From the NCBI GenBank assembly GCA_941918925.1, contig OW799236.1:119547062-119611061 (forward strand): a DNA stretch of 64,000 nucleotides, in the 5' to 3' direction. Numbering within the stretch: the first letter of the stretch is position 1; the number at the start of each line of letters is the position of its first letter. Made by a program: the position numbers and the translations under genes. The DNA comes from Phyto melanocephala (Eukaryota; Arthropoda; Insecta; Diptera; Rhinophoridae). The notes below the pieces were generated by a model. That model saw only the letters and a list, made by a program, of their open reading frames with translations. It searched no databases and was not told the origin of the DNA. Positions 1 through 9,966 of the stretch are shown in pieces.

Positions 1-334
1 AAAGTGGTGAAAGTTTCACTAAATAAGCCAAAATTGTTACTAAACGTAAAACTATGGCAAATTAAAAACTTGTAAGGAGATAAAGAAAACAGAAAAAGTG
101 TTTTAGGCAAACCTAAATGCTAAAGTTTTATTAGAAATTTTAAATTAATTTGACCCTAATTTATAAAGAAAAAGTGGGAAAGTGATTTATACCGACAGTG
201 TTTTGAAATTCTTTGTAGTTATTTAAAATTTAAATCACTTAAAGTTTAAAGCAAATTTTGTCCGTCCATCTTTCCATCTGTCCGTCTGTTTAAAGCACGA
301 AGAGCACCAATAAAATAAATATTTTTGATAGAAA
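1..334. other. AT-rich flank with a Helitron-like core fragment
   Basis: No gene is visible. Around 258-306 there is a run of GTCCGTCCATC, CTGTCCGTCTG and AAAGCACGAAGAG. This is a decayed version of the GTCCGTCTGTCC...AAAGCACGATAGAG core seen in the family A elements further along. The small Helitron at 335 appears to have inserted just downstream of this older fragment. Confidence 0.5.
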
Positions 335-355
335 TCTATATATATATAAGTGAAA

Positions 356-386
<31 letters not shown>

Positions 387-1086
387 CTATAGACTCTGAA
401 ACTGTAAAACCGATCGGGCTCAAACTTTGGTAAGTTGTTGCACACATACCGGGGAGTGTTTATGGATGAAAAAAAGTGGGCGGGGCCACGCCCATAAAAA
501 ATTAGTTATCAGTTTTAGCTACTTGCACTTGACCGATTTTTCTGAAACTTTGCACACATATCGAGCTGTCATGACTAAATAATTTCGTGATAAGAAAAGT
601 GGGCGGGGCCACGCCCCTAAAAAAGTTTTAACTTTAAAGTACTTGCACTGGACCGATTTTTCTGAAACTTTGCACACATATTAAGCTGTCGTGACTTTAT
701 AACTTCGTGATTAAAAAAGTGGGCGGGACCACGCCCATAAAAAAAGGCTATAATTTTGAGGTACTTGCATCAGACCGATTTTTCTGAAACTTTGCACACA
801 TATCGAGCTGTCATGACTAAATAATTTCAAGATTAGAAAAGTGGGCAGTACCACGCCCATAAAAAAAAGGTATCATTTTGAGGTACTTGCACTGGTCCGA
901 TTCTTCTGAAACTTTGCACACATATTGAGCTGTTATGAATTTACAATTTCGTGACTAGAAAAGTGGGAAATGCCACGCCCATAAAAAAATTTTAATTTTT
1001 AGGTTTTTGCACTTGATATTCAATTAAAATTCAGAATGCATTTCGATTCATTAAGGGGCGTAGCAACGCGCGCCGGGTTTGGCTAG
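335..1086 (+). mobile_element. Small non-autonomous Helitron
   Basis: The element starts with TC (TCTATATATATATAAG) immediately after an A at 334. It ends with CTAG at 1083-1086, followed by T at 1087. These are the features expected of a Helitron inserted between A and T: 5' TC, 3' CTRR and no target duplication. The last 35 bases are GC-rich, unlike the surroundings, and contain a GGCG...CGCC palindrome (about 1056-1073) that fits the 3' hairpin. The 5' part has a (TG)n run at 360-382, then AAACCGATCGGGCTC, like the 'ggaccgattt' segment of insect Helitrons. It carries no Rep/helicase coding sequence, so it depends on an autonomous partner. Its interior is a five-unit minisatellite. Confidence 0.8.
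396..1010 (+). repeat. 122-bp tandem repeat, five units
   Basis: The motif GTGGGCGGGGCCACGCCC or a variant occurs with its GTGGG at 476, 599, 719, 841 and 963, giving spacings of 123, 120, 122 and 122. Each unit also has ACCGATTTTTCTGAAACTTT and CACACATAT...GAGCTGT. The GC-rich palindrome in each unit stands out from AT-rich spacers. The array lies wholly inside the small Helitron. Confidence 0.9.
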
Positions 1087-1293
1087 TAGACATATAAGGA
1101 AGGTTTTCTTTAAGATATTTAATTTACTCTATGGAAATTTAAAAAAAAAACAAGTAAGAGTACTATATTCGGCTGTGCCGAATCTTTTATACCCACCACC
1201 AATTTTGTGTACATTTAAAGCACAATATTTATTATTTTGTTAATCGCTATAGAATAATCTCCTTATAATGAAATATGTATCACTTTCTTTTTA

Positions 1294-1731
1294 GAGGGTA
1301 GTTAAATTTTAAGGGCCCATGTTTAAAGTGAACCACATCTAAACTTCAACTTTTTTCTTGTATTTTATTTGACATTTCTCAATCTCAGACTAACTCAATT
1401 TGAACCGTGGAAAGATACGCAATCGAGCAACGCTTTTAAATATTAAAGATTTTTATAAAAATGGGCGTTCAAATCAAAATGCATTTTGTGCACTTCGTGA
1501 TTCTTTTGGTCAACATAATCGTTCGAATTCGTCCACAATCGTGAGAATTGTAAAAAATATTAAAATGTCTGCAAAGCAGGTCTGTATGAAATGTGAAAAC
1601 ATCTGTGAATGCCATCTTAGTTCGTTGAATGGGAAACATTGCTGTTTTTCACGATAACGTGACAAAAGAGCAAGCAACCTCGACTCATCATCGTGCCCAA
1701 CAATCGAGCATCAACAGTGTCCACCACCCAT
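1294..1731 (+). mobile_element. Mariner-derived MITE inside family A copy 1, with transposase N-terminal fragment
   Basis: The left TIR (GAGGGTAGTTAAATTTTAAG) follows a TA at 1292-1293. The right TIR is shortened to CCACCCAT before TA at 1732-1733. The plus frame starting near 1400 reads FYKNGRSNQNAFCALRD, then QHNRSNSSTIVRI, the helix-turn-helix start typical of one Tc1/mariner-type transposase group (FYENGRS...ALRD...FG.HNRPS..TI). The reading frame breaks soon after, and the catalytic domain is absent. About 165 bp near the right end are missing compared with the copy at 24636. Confidence 0.75.
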
Positions 1732-2603
1732 TATAACTTCGGTATGCTAGTAAAATGTTTTCGTAAATTTAGTCTTTCAATGAAAGTGGCCGTTAAAATA
1801 CGCGTGTCAATAAAGTTTCTGCTAATAAACATAACTTAGATATTTCAATATAGTCCTTTAGTATTCCAAAATTTTTATTCATAGAGAATTTACATGAATT
1901 TAAGAGGGAGAAAGTGAATTTAAGGTTAAATTTAAAGGGTCACAGGGTGATTTAAAATATACATTCTCTGCATTTTTCTAAAACGGGAAATTTATTAGTA
2001 AGATTTTGATTTTTAAACTTCTATAACATTTTGCTTTTAAAAGATTTTCAAACGAAATAAGTTTTGTATAATTTTAAAATTTGTTAGCCATTACATGAAA
2101 ATAAATTGTTTAGAGATAATTTTTTTTGACTTAGGTGAAAATTTTCCTAAATTCCCATTTTTAATAGAGCATAACTTCAGGAGAACATAAGCATAAGTTG
2201 TTAGCATGCCATCTAGTAGTTGCTAGTAGAGTCATCTATCTTATCATCTTTATCTTATATTTAGCTACAGTACAATAAATGGCGCAGTGTAAGATGAATA
2301 AATGTTAATATATATGACTAATATATTTTTATACAAATTTAAGGAAAAAAGTGTGCGTGGCACATCTATTTTCCGTTATAACGAAGACTTTGACCAAAAA
2401 GCCATGTTTGCAAAATTTCAGAATCGTACATATAGTTTTGTCAGTTTTATTTCGTTTTAAATTTGAAATATACACTGTGCGGTATAAATTTTCGTACATT
2501 TTTATCTATAACTCTTTTCCTAATTCATAGATTTAAGCGACTCGATAAATATATATTCGAAGTTTCATGACTCTACGTTTATGCGTCTGGACACAATTCA
2601 AAA

Positions 2604-3185
2604 GTGAAAGTGGGCGTTATAGTAGGCGTGTCAAAGTTGTTTTTGCTAATGAGTACAACTTAAGTGTTTCAATATAGTCCTTTTTTATTCCAAAATCTTT
2701 ATTAATAGAGAAATTATATGAATTTTGGTTAAAACGTTATATGGGAGGTGGGCGTAAAAGTGGGCGTGGCACCTTAATTTTTTGGCATAGTAATGAAATT
2801 GCATAGGGGGATAGACGTAGCAAAATATATCATCATACCTCTAATTTTAGCGGTTTTATGCGCTTTTTAATTTCATTAACGGTAGATAACGTGAAAAGTG
2901 GGCGTTATAGTAGGCGTGTCAAAGTTGTTTTTGCTAATGGGTACAACCTAGATGTTTCAATATAGTCCTTTATTATTTCAAAATCTTTATTAATAGAGAA
3001 ATTATATGAATTTTGGTTAAAACGTTATATGGGAGGTGGGCGTAAAAGTGGGCGTGGCGCATTGATTTTCCGTTACAAACAAGCGTGTCACCAAAAAGCA
3101 AAGTGTGCAAGATTTCAGAGTCGTACATCCAATTTTGTTGCTTTTGTGACGTTTTTGTTTTTAAATATACCGAAAAATACACTGT
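2604..3185 (+). repeat. 288-bp internal tandem repeat of family A (about two units)
   Basis: GTGGGCGTTATAGTAGGCG begins at 2610 and again at 2898, exactly 288 bases apart. Each unit contains GTGTCAAAGTTGTTTTTGCT, CTTTATTAATAGAGAAAT, AAAACGTTATATGGGAGGTG and a GTGGGCGTGGC box. The same 288-base spacing recurs in the copies at 21311 and 51299. Confidence 0.85.
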
Positions 3186-3676
3186 ACGGTATAAATTTTC
3201 GTACATTTTGATCGATAACTCCTCTCCTAATGCATAGATTGAGACAATTTTCGGGGGAAAATATTGTCTTTACCCAGGAAATATATATTCGAAGTTTCAT
3301 GAGTCTACGTTAAGGCGTTTGGACACGATTCCATTTTATTCGATGTTCGAAGGACACGGTTTTTTCGACCTACTCTTGCTTTTCGAGCTATAACTCTCTT
3401 CCTAATATTCCGATTTAGCCCATTTTCAATACCAAACAAACCTTGTCTATAAGAAAGATTCTGGCAAAATTTGAGCCCCCTAGCTTTTTTGGTGCGACCT
3501 CTATCGTGCTTTCAACAGACGGACAGACGGACGGACATAGCTAGATCGTCATAAAATCAAACCACGATTCAGAATATATATACTTTATGGGGTCTAAAAT
3601 GGATATTTTGATGTGTTACAAACGGAATGACAAAATGAATATACCCCCACCATTTTTTTGGTGGCGGGTATAAAAA

Positions 3677-4061
3677 TGTTTTATAAGTCAAGCCAATATG
3701 CGAAAACTTGATTATTTGAGAAAGACTGTAAATGAGACTGTACCAACCCTGCCGCAAAAAGTGTGCGGCATACACTTTACAATATAAAGTATATTTGCAA
3801 AACAATTTAGAAGAGAATTTTTTGCTGAACGTCGCCAATTTAAATATTTATTTTATTTATTTTATTTGGCACTTACATCCGGATCTTAAAGTTATTACAC
3901 AGATGTTGTTTGTATAGACTACATCAATGTTTTCCTTAAACGGCCATTGCAGTTTTATTTTTTACTTACTAGATCTTAGTTTCTACCTACCTTTAGCTTA
4001 AGATCATTAAACTTTTGTCCTTAAAGTAGTTTGATTAGCGAAATGTAGGGGTTTATCTTTT
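3677..4061. other. Anonymous AT-rich spacer
   Basis: No gene or repeat is recognised. It is plain AT-rich sequence between family A copy 1 and the ACT microsatellite. Confidence 0.6.
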
Positions 4062-4070
4062 TACTACTAT

Positions 4071-4129
<59 letters not shown>

Positions 4130-4157
4130 GTACTACTACTACTACTACTACTACTAG

Positions 4158-4212
<55 letters not shown>
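4062..4212 (+). repeat. (ACT)n microsatellite, about 150 bp
   Basis: About 50 trinucleotide repeats, ACT/TAC in phase. There is an ATT interruption near the start and two CTAGTA interruptions, near 4130 and 4155, with the array otherwise pure. A tract this long and regular is expected to vary in length between individuals. Confidence 0.98.
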
Positions 4213-4214
<2 letters not shown>

Positions 4215-5177
4215 AATTCAATAACCTCTTCAGCATAAATTGATTTCCTTGAGATAAAAACATTGATAAATCATATATGTATGTACACACTGTAAATATG
4301 TAGACACTATAGTTGCCAAATAAGAAAAATTGGTTTAATTTTTGTTGACAAACAGTAGTTTTATTACAAACAAACGCAGAATATAAATATTTATTTTTAA
4401 ATAACTTTTGTTACAATGTGTTGAAATTGTAATTTCAAAGCTGTTTAAAAAAATAATTTCTAAATATTTATAAATTTATTTATACATGATTTTTGCTTTG
4501 TTTATTTTCAGGTAAATGATACGTTTGAATTTATGTAAATATTTGTGAAACAAAATTTTTAAAGGTAAGCTCTTGTGTAAATGAACAAAAGGGATCAAAT
4601 GAAATACGGTAATAATCGCCTATGTTCTGTATTCCGAGTGAAATTAATTCATTCGGAATTGCTATTGCATTGTTGTTATAAACAATAACACTACAATGGC
4701 TGACTAGAACACTACCGCCTAGTCTACATGAGGCTTTTATATCACAGTAAAAATAATATGCATGAAAACTTAAAAGAATACTTAAGGTTGGAAATAAGAA
4801 ATTTTGTTTTTAATTACCGATCATCCTTCGAGGATTTTTATTGATTTTGACAAAAATTTTGGTGTTTTTTAATTAATCACTTTGAATTAAAAGCCATAAA
4901 AGTACTTTGAATGAAAAAAATATTAAGGTCACTGACATAAATTTCGAATTATGCCAGGAGGCGGAGCAAAACTGAACTTAAGAACCCGAAATGTATTTAT
5001 GTTAATAAATAAATATTTTCCAACTTAATTATTTCTTCGTTTGATTTTGTTAAAGAAAAGTAAAATAAAAACAAAAACAATATTTTTTAAATTTTAAGGT
5101 GAATCATTTTTATTTTGGCTTAAGTTCATTTATTCTATTATCGAATTTTATAATTCAAATTAAATTAAAACTATATT
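4213..5177. other. Anonymous AT-rich sequence
   Basis: No supported gene, RNA gene or bounded repeat. It contains only short homopolymer runs and scattered TATGTATGTAC-like microsatellite scraps. Confidence 0.6.
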
Positions 5178-5250
5178 CGATTTTAGCCGAGTTGAATGCA
5201 TTTCCAAAATCAGCTACGATTTCATCATCAGCACTCTTTATCGGTATACT
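5178..5250 (-). pseudogene. Protein-coding remnant shared with 12766-12835
   Basis: The minus strand reads SADDEIVADFGNAFNSAKIE. A second copy at 12766-12835 (minus) reads SANDEIVAGFENAFHSA. The two match in nucleotide sequence over about 65 bases, so they are copies of one repeat whose coding frame is still readable. I do not recognise the family. The flanking sequence differs, and this copy is only a fragment. Confidence 0.45.
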
Positions 5251-6620
5251 ACTGTGTAATTTAAAATTCCTGTATATGTTACAATGCAATAAAATTTGAA
5301 TTAGTGAAACATAATATTATTTTTTTTTTAATCGGATGAGATTTATATTGAAATATCCTATGGTCTTCTGGAAAAAAGCGTATTGTAAATGAGAGACAAA
5401 ATGAACGATGTACACAAAACTCAGCAAACTAATATTATTTCGATGTATTAGAAATCGGCAATTTTTTTAAATTAATTTTTTTTTTTCTTAATTTAATTTA
5501 TTAATCTTTAATGTTTATTATAAAGCTTTACCTTTGTGATTTTCAGCAAAGACAAGTAAATTAGTGAGAATGTCCATTGCTTTTTTATGCTCGCAAACGA
5601 GTCTGAGTAAACAGTTAAAAAAACATACAAATATGTGATACTTTTCCTTGTTATTGTTTTCAAAATAGGTCATGCATATTTTATTACTAAAATCAAACAA
5701 AAAATTACAAAACAGAATAAAATGTTTTTTTTTAAATATTAGAAAAAAAGTGAGAACAAAATTAAAGAAAAATAAATGTCTAAGAAATTGCCCTCCAACT
5801 TTAAAAACATTAATATTGTCCCCCAAAATCTCTGACCCACAGGCATTACAACTAAACCTCAACTAAGAAACAACAACAACAACAGAAAACAAACAAACAA
5901 TTTTTTTATTATTATTTTCAAAAAGAATTTTAAACTAAAACTTTTTATGGTTTTACTTACGCATAGATTTGTATTTTTTTCTTCATATAAATTCATGGCA
6001 TTTCTGTGTTCATGCTATTTATTGTCATATAAAAAAAGTTTTATACAAAATATAAAATTTTTGGGAAAATTTAATCATGTTTTATGCATTTTGCTATGCA
6101 CATTTTTATATACATATTTAACATGACTGTGTGTGTACATAGTTCAATGTAGATGTTTGACAGTGCACTAGTTTGTATGTATGTATTATTGGCATAACAA
6201 AAGAATTTAATTCTATTTGTTTGTTTATTGATTTGACATCAATATTGAATATTGAATTTAAAATATCAAAAAAAAAAGACTATTTGCAAGCTAAACTATA
6301 AATAAATATATTGAAAATGAATGCACGAAGAATATTCAAATTAAAGGGTTGAATGTCTATTTTGTTTGTATTCATAAACACAATCAATTGTTTCTATTCA
6401 ATATTTTATTTTTATTCTATTCAGTACATTAAAATATAATTCTAATTGAAAAGTTACATTAACAGCTATATGGATTTATAAAAAAGTATTATAATTAAAC
6501 AAATATTGAGAGAATAAAGTGGAAAGTTTGAAAAGTAATTTTTTGTAATTAAAAAAAAAAACTGTAATTCTTTCTATAATTAAAACAAATGATTTCCTTA
6601 TAGCTTATTAATGATGCTTA
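5251..6620. other. Anonymous AT-rich sequence around the exon-like ORF
   Basis: Apart from the minus-strand exon-like ORF at 5518-5864, nothing is recognised. The rest is AT-rich with A/T homopolymers. Confidence 0.5.
5518..5864 (-). CDS. Exon-like ORF of unknown function (114 codons)
   Basis: An open frame on the minus strand has two stretches of ordinary base composition separated by a very T-rich middle. The first, right after a polypyrimidine-AG (TTGTTTCTTAG), reads FSCNACGSEILGDNINVFK. The CxxC followed by a spaced NVF is faintly like the start of a fly zinc-finger-associated domain, but this is weak. The last stretch reads LVCEHKKAMDILTNLLVF. It is bounded by an acceptor-like TTTACTCAG (with a TAACTG branch-point-like site) at 5603 and a donor-like AAAG/GTAAAG at 5531-5532. 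So 5532-5602 could be a 71-nt exon. It could equally be a chance frame or an old pseudogene. Confidence 0.25.
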
Positions 6621-6979
6621 TTATACCCTTCACACAGTGAAAAAGGGAAAATTCTACAATTTTGATTTCCGACCCCATAAAGTATATATTTTCTGAAAGC
6701 TTATGAATAGGGGAGTCGATTAAGCCCTGTCAGTCTGTCCGTCTGTCCGTCTGACCGTCTGTCCGTGTGTATGTTGAAATCAACTTTTTGAAGCCCCCCG
6801 ACATCGCTTGGACTCGGGTGAGGTATTAAAATATCAGAAATATTCGGGAGTAGATCGGTATTGAAAATCAGAAACAGCGGTACATAAACAACTGAGATAT
6901 GAGCAAAAACCCACGACCACCTCGATTTTTTTTTCACAAAAACAACATTACAACAACAACATACATACATACAAACGTG

Positions 6980-7021
6980 TATACTGGTTAGAGAAAACGT
7001 GGGATCGAATCCCAGCTGAGA
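6980..7021 (+). other. tRNA-like D-arm plus T-arm segment inside family B
   Basis: TATACTGGTTAGAG is followed closely by GTGGGATCGAATCCCAGC. GGTTAGAG resembles the 3' half of a tRNA D arm. GGATCGAATCC matches the Pol III B box (GGTTCGANTCC) at all but one position and sits in a perfect stem. The anticodon arm is absent. The segment is conserved in copy 2 and decayed in copy 4. It is not a tRNA gene; it may be a tRNA-derived remnant. Confidence 0.45.
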
Positions 7022-7290
7022 CAAAAAAAAATTTTTTTATTTTTTTTTATATTTTTTTTTTATTTTTTTTTATTTTTTATTTAATATATTATTTATATTT
7101 TTATTATTATTTTTTTTTATTTTTTTATTTAATTTTTTTTTTCAAATAATTTTTTTGTTTTATATTTATTATATATATTTTAATTATTTAAAAAAAATTG
7201 TTTTTTTAATTTTTTTTTTAATTTTTTTTTTTTAATTTTTTTTTTTTAAATTTTTTTTTTTATTCTTTTTTTTTAATTTTTTTTAACATA
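7022..7290. repeat. A/T homopolymer tract
   Basis: Nearly pure T runs broken by A, about 270 bases, inside family B copy 1. Copy 2 has an equivalent A-rich tract (about 8838-8950 on the opposite strand) at the same place in the element, so the tract belongs to the element. Confidence 0.9.
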
Positions 7291-7461
7291 TATATGTAAA
7301 TTTATAATTTTACAATGGGCTGTTTTTATATATGTATGTTTTTTATATGTATGTAGGTATATCATATGGAATGGTGATACAAACTACTGTTATTGCATGA
7401 TTACACGTTGTGAAGGGTATATAAGAATTGACACGGCCGAATATAGCACTTTTACTTGTCT

Positions 7462-8653
7462 TTTAAATTGTCATGTTTGAAAATTTGTTGATTTTTATAG
7501 ATTATATTTTTTTAAAAATCCTAAATTTATATTTTCTTTCTTCGAACAACGAACAATTTTTGAAACGCACATGAAGTTGCCTGGTGTGGACCGCTGTTGT
7601 CGAACAGACGACACATAAAAATATCGACAAAATACACTTTATACGTTTTCTCTATATCATAAATGAGCGCTTTATGCCCACTTTAACGCTAACTTCTCAA
7701 CTATTTTGGTAAAAAGAAGTATGTAAAATCAGTTTTATTGCAAAAGGTAATTTTCATTTTGACACTTGATGTAAGAAAATAAATTAAAACCAAATTGAAC
7801 AAAAAAAGAAGTACATTTTTTAGTATAAAGAAATTATTTAACAATAATTAGAGTTTTTAACATAATAAATTTTTTTGTGGTTTTTGACCTTTGCTCTGCC
7901 GACGTTTTGTTCTAGTCTGAACAAATCGATGTCTCGTCTAGACGTAAAGTTATAGTAAAATAACCTCCATACTTGTTTAAATATTTTTAAAGAAATTTTT
8001 AAAGCAATAACTTACGAGAATTTTTTTTTTTAAATTATTTTAAAAACGATCTTTAATAATTTATTTAAATATTTTTTTTATAGAAAAATATAAATATTTT
8101 TTTATAGAAAAATATAAATAATTTTTTATCTAATTTTTTCTTTTTTTGAATTTTTTTATTTAAAACACCCAAAGAAAAAACATAATATGATTGAATTGTA
8201 TTATTGTGGTTAAAACATATAATGGATGTCAGTTATGATTATTATATTTAAGTATCATGCAATAATCATTTTTTTAATTGCAATTTTCGTTCGAACTTTT
8301 TTTACACTTTCACGTTTATTTTGAAAAATCTCCTACTTTCTTAAAATCTTTGTGTATTTTATTACACAACGAACATTTTATATTTTAAAAATTTATTTAG
8401 CAGGAAGAAGAACATTTGAAACTAAGTTATTATTATTAAGAAAAATCATAGCTTGATTGCTTTGCAATCATTATTTTATCTATTATTAAATGATTATTTT
8501 TAATTTTAAATGCTTTTAAATAAAATGTTATTTTTGCGAAAATATCATATTATTTCTGTCAAAATAATTTTGTAAATCATACTATTTTTAAAGAACAACC
8601 ATGAGGAAATTTTGACAAAAATTTAACATTAAGTAATAAATAATTAATAAAAA
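7462..8653. other. Anonymous AT-rich sequence
   Basis: No gene is recognised. A short direct repeat (TTTTTTTATAGAAAAATATAA) occurs twice in a row near 8075-8125. The segment around 7550-7640 and 7900-7960 is less AT-rich (CCTGGTGTGGACCGCTGTTG) but has no readable frame. Confidence 0.55.
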
Positions 8654-9380
8654 ACAAGTGAAAGCGCTATATTCGGCTGTGCCGAATCTTATATACCCTT
8701 CACAACGTGTAGTCATGCAATAACAGTAGTTTGTATCACCATTCATCCCATATTAAATACGTACATACACATAAAAAACATACATACATATATAAAAACA
8801 TCCCATCGTAAAATTATAAATTTACGTATGTATGTTAAAAAAAAAATAAAAAAAAGATTAAAAAAAAAATTAAAAAAAATATAATTAAAATATATATAAT
8901 AAATATAAAACAAAAAAAAAATAAAAAAAAAATATGAAAAAAATAAAAAAGTTTTTTAGGTCAGCTGGGATTCGATCCCACGTTTACTTTAACCAATATA
9001 CAAGTTTGTATGTATGTATGTTGTTGTTGTAATGTTGTTTTTGTAAAAAAAAAAATATAGGTGGTCGTGGGTTTTTGCTCATATCTCAGTTGTTTATATA
9101 CCGATGTTTATGATTTTCAACACCGATCTACTCCCAAATATTTCTGATATTTTAATACCTCACCCGGGTCCAAGCGATGTCGGGGGGCTTCAAAAAGTTG
9201 ATTTCAACATACACACGGTCAGACGGACAGTCGGACAGACTGACAGAGCCCAATCGACTACCCTATTCACAAGTTTTCAGAAAATATATACTTTATGGGG
9301 TCGGAAATGAAAATTGTAGAAATTTCACACGGAATGACAAACCTATATATACCCTTTTTCACTGTGTGAAGGGTATAAAA
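8654..9380 (+). mobile_element. Family B Helitron-like element, copy 2
   Basis: The left end CAAGTGAAAGCGCTATATTCGG leads into a hairpin with GTGCCGAAT and then CTTATATACCCTTCACAACG. The right end is the TATACCCTTTTTCAC...GTGAAGGGTATA hairpin. The core has GGACAGTCGGACAGACTGAC and ACTTTATGGGGTCGG. The tRNA-like segment lies at 8961-9000 on the minus strand. The element abuts copy 3 with no spacer. Confidence 0.8.
8961..9000 (-). other. tRNA-like segment in family B copy 2
   Basis: On the minus strand: TATATTGGTTAAAG, then GTGGGATCGAATCCCAGCTG. The T-arm-like stem and the B-box-like motif are identical to those at 6980-7021. The D-arm-like part has one change (GGTTAAAG). Confidence 0.45.
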
Positions 9381-9840
9381 ACAAGTAGGAGTGCTATATT
9401 AGGGTGTGCCGAATTTTAAATATCTTTCACAACGTGTATTCATGCAATAAACATTGTTTGTATCACCATTCATCTCATTAATATGAACTACGTACATACA
9501 TACATATTGGTATTGGTGTAAAAAGGCGAGGTGGCCAAGTTTTTTTCTTTATATCTCATTTGTTTATAAAGCGATTTTTCTGAATTGAATACCGATCTGC
9601 TCCCAAATATTTCTGATATTTTGGTACTTTAAACGGGCCTTGCAAATGTCTGGGGCTTAATAAAGTTGATTTCAACATACATACGGACTGACTGACAGAC
9701 GGACAATGCTTAATTGTTTCCCCTTTTTATAAGCTTTCAGAAAATATATACTTTATGGGGTCGGAAATGAAAATTTTAGAAATTTCACACGGAATGACAA
9801 ACTTATGTATAGCCTTACACTCACTGAGAAGGGTATAATA
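9381..9840 (+). mobile_element. Family B element, copy 3, internally deleted
   Basis: It starts ACAAGTAGGAGTGCTATATT directly after copy 2 and ends AGAAGGGTATAATA. The middle, including the tRNA-like segment and A/T tract, is missing or replaced. The left hairpin has lost pairing (ATTAGGGTGTGCCGAAT), and the core with ACTTTATGGGGTCGG is intact. Head-to-tail with copy 2. Confidence 0.75.
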
Positions 9841-9966
9841 ACTAAATATTGTTAAAGATAATATATTGTGATCATGGAGAACATGTCGTAACCAAAATTT
9901 TTCTTTGCATGTTTCTGCTTAGATATACTGATTCGTTTCACTACTAAGAGCACTGTTAATTTAGTA

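Larger units (their letters stand above)
1149..3676 (+). mobile_element. Family A Helitron-like (DINE-1-like) element, copy 1
   Basis: The left end is CAAGTAAGAG followed by the hairpin ATTCGGC-TGT-GCCGAAT and TTTTATACCCACCACC. The right end is the imperfect palindrome TATACCCCCACCA...TGGTGGCGGGTATAAAA. Before the right end lies the core with (GACG)GACAGACGGACGGACATAGC and ACTTTATGGGGTCTAAAATGG. This arrangement resembles DINE-1/INE-1 repeats of flies, which are non-autonomous Helitron-like elements; the assignment rests on remembered structure. From left to right the element contains a mariner-derived MITE, a shared 'R1' segment (1925-2190), about two 288-bp repeat units and the core. No intact ORF is present. 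Confidence 0.8.
6621..7461 (-). mobile_element. Family B Helitron-like element, copy 1
   Basis: On the minus strand it begins CAAGTAAAAGTGCTATATTCGG (written in two parts: CAAGTAAAAG, TGCTATATTCGG), followed by CCGTGTCAATTCTTATATACCC. It ends in a hairpin CCCTTTTTCACTGTGTGAAGGG flanked by TATA. It shares with family A the terminal TATACCC/GGGTATA, the GTCCGTCTGTCC core and ATAAAGTATATATTTTC. Only a non-coding interior is present: the tRNA-like segment (6980-7021), an A/T tract and the core. Copies 2-4 at 8654, 9381 and 62503 define the ends. Confidence 0.75.

Noticed and set aside
3029..3300. Overlapping frames on both strands, repeated at 25810-25995
   Set aside because: They lie in the non-coding core of family A and exist only because the repeat happens to be open there; no protein family resemblance.
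4062..4212. CRISPR-like array
   Set aside because: Pure trinucleotide repeat without spacers in a eukaryotic sequence; no CRISPR array or bacterial operon is present anywhere in the window.
6980..7021. A true tRNA gene
   Set aside because: Lacks the acceptor stem, anticodon arm and correct D-T spacing; only D-arm-like and T-arm-like pieces are present.
9104..9419. Frames containing a repeated HTVRRTVGQTDR-like segment, with a relative at 6701-7024
   Set aside because: The peptide comes from the GACGGACAG repeat of the family B core, which is non-coding.
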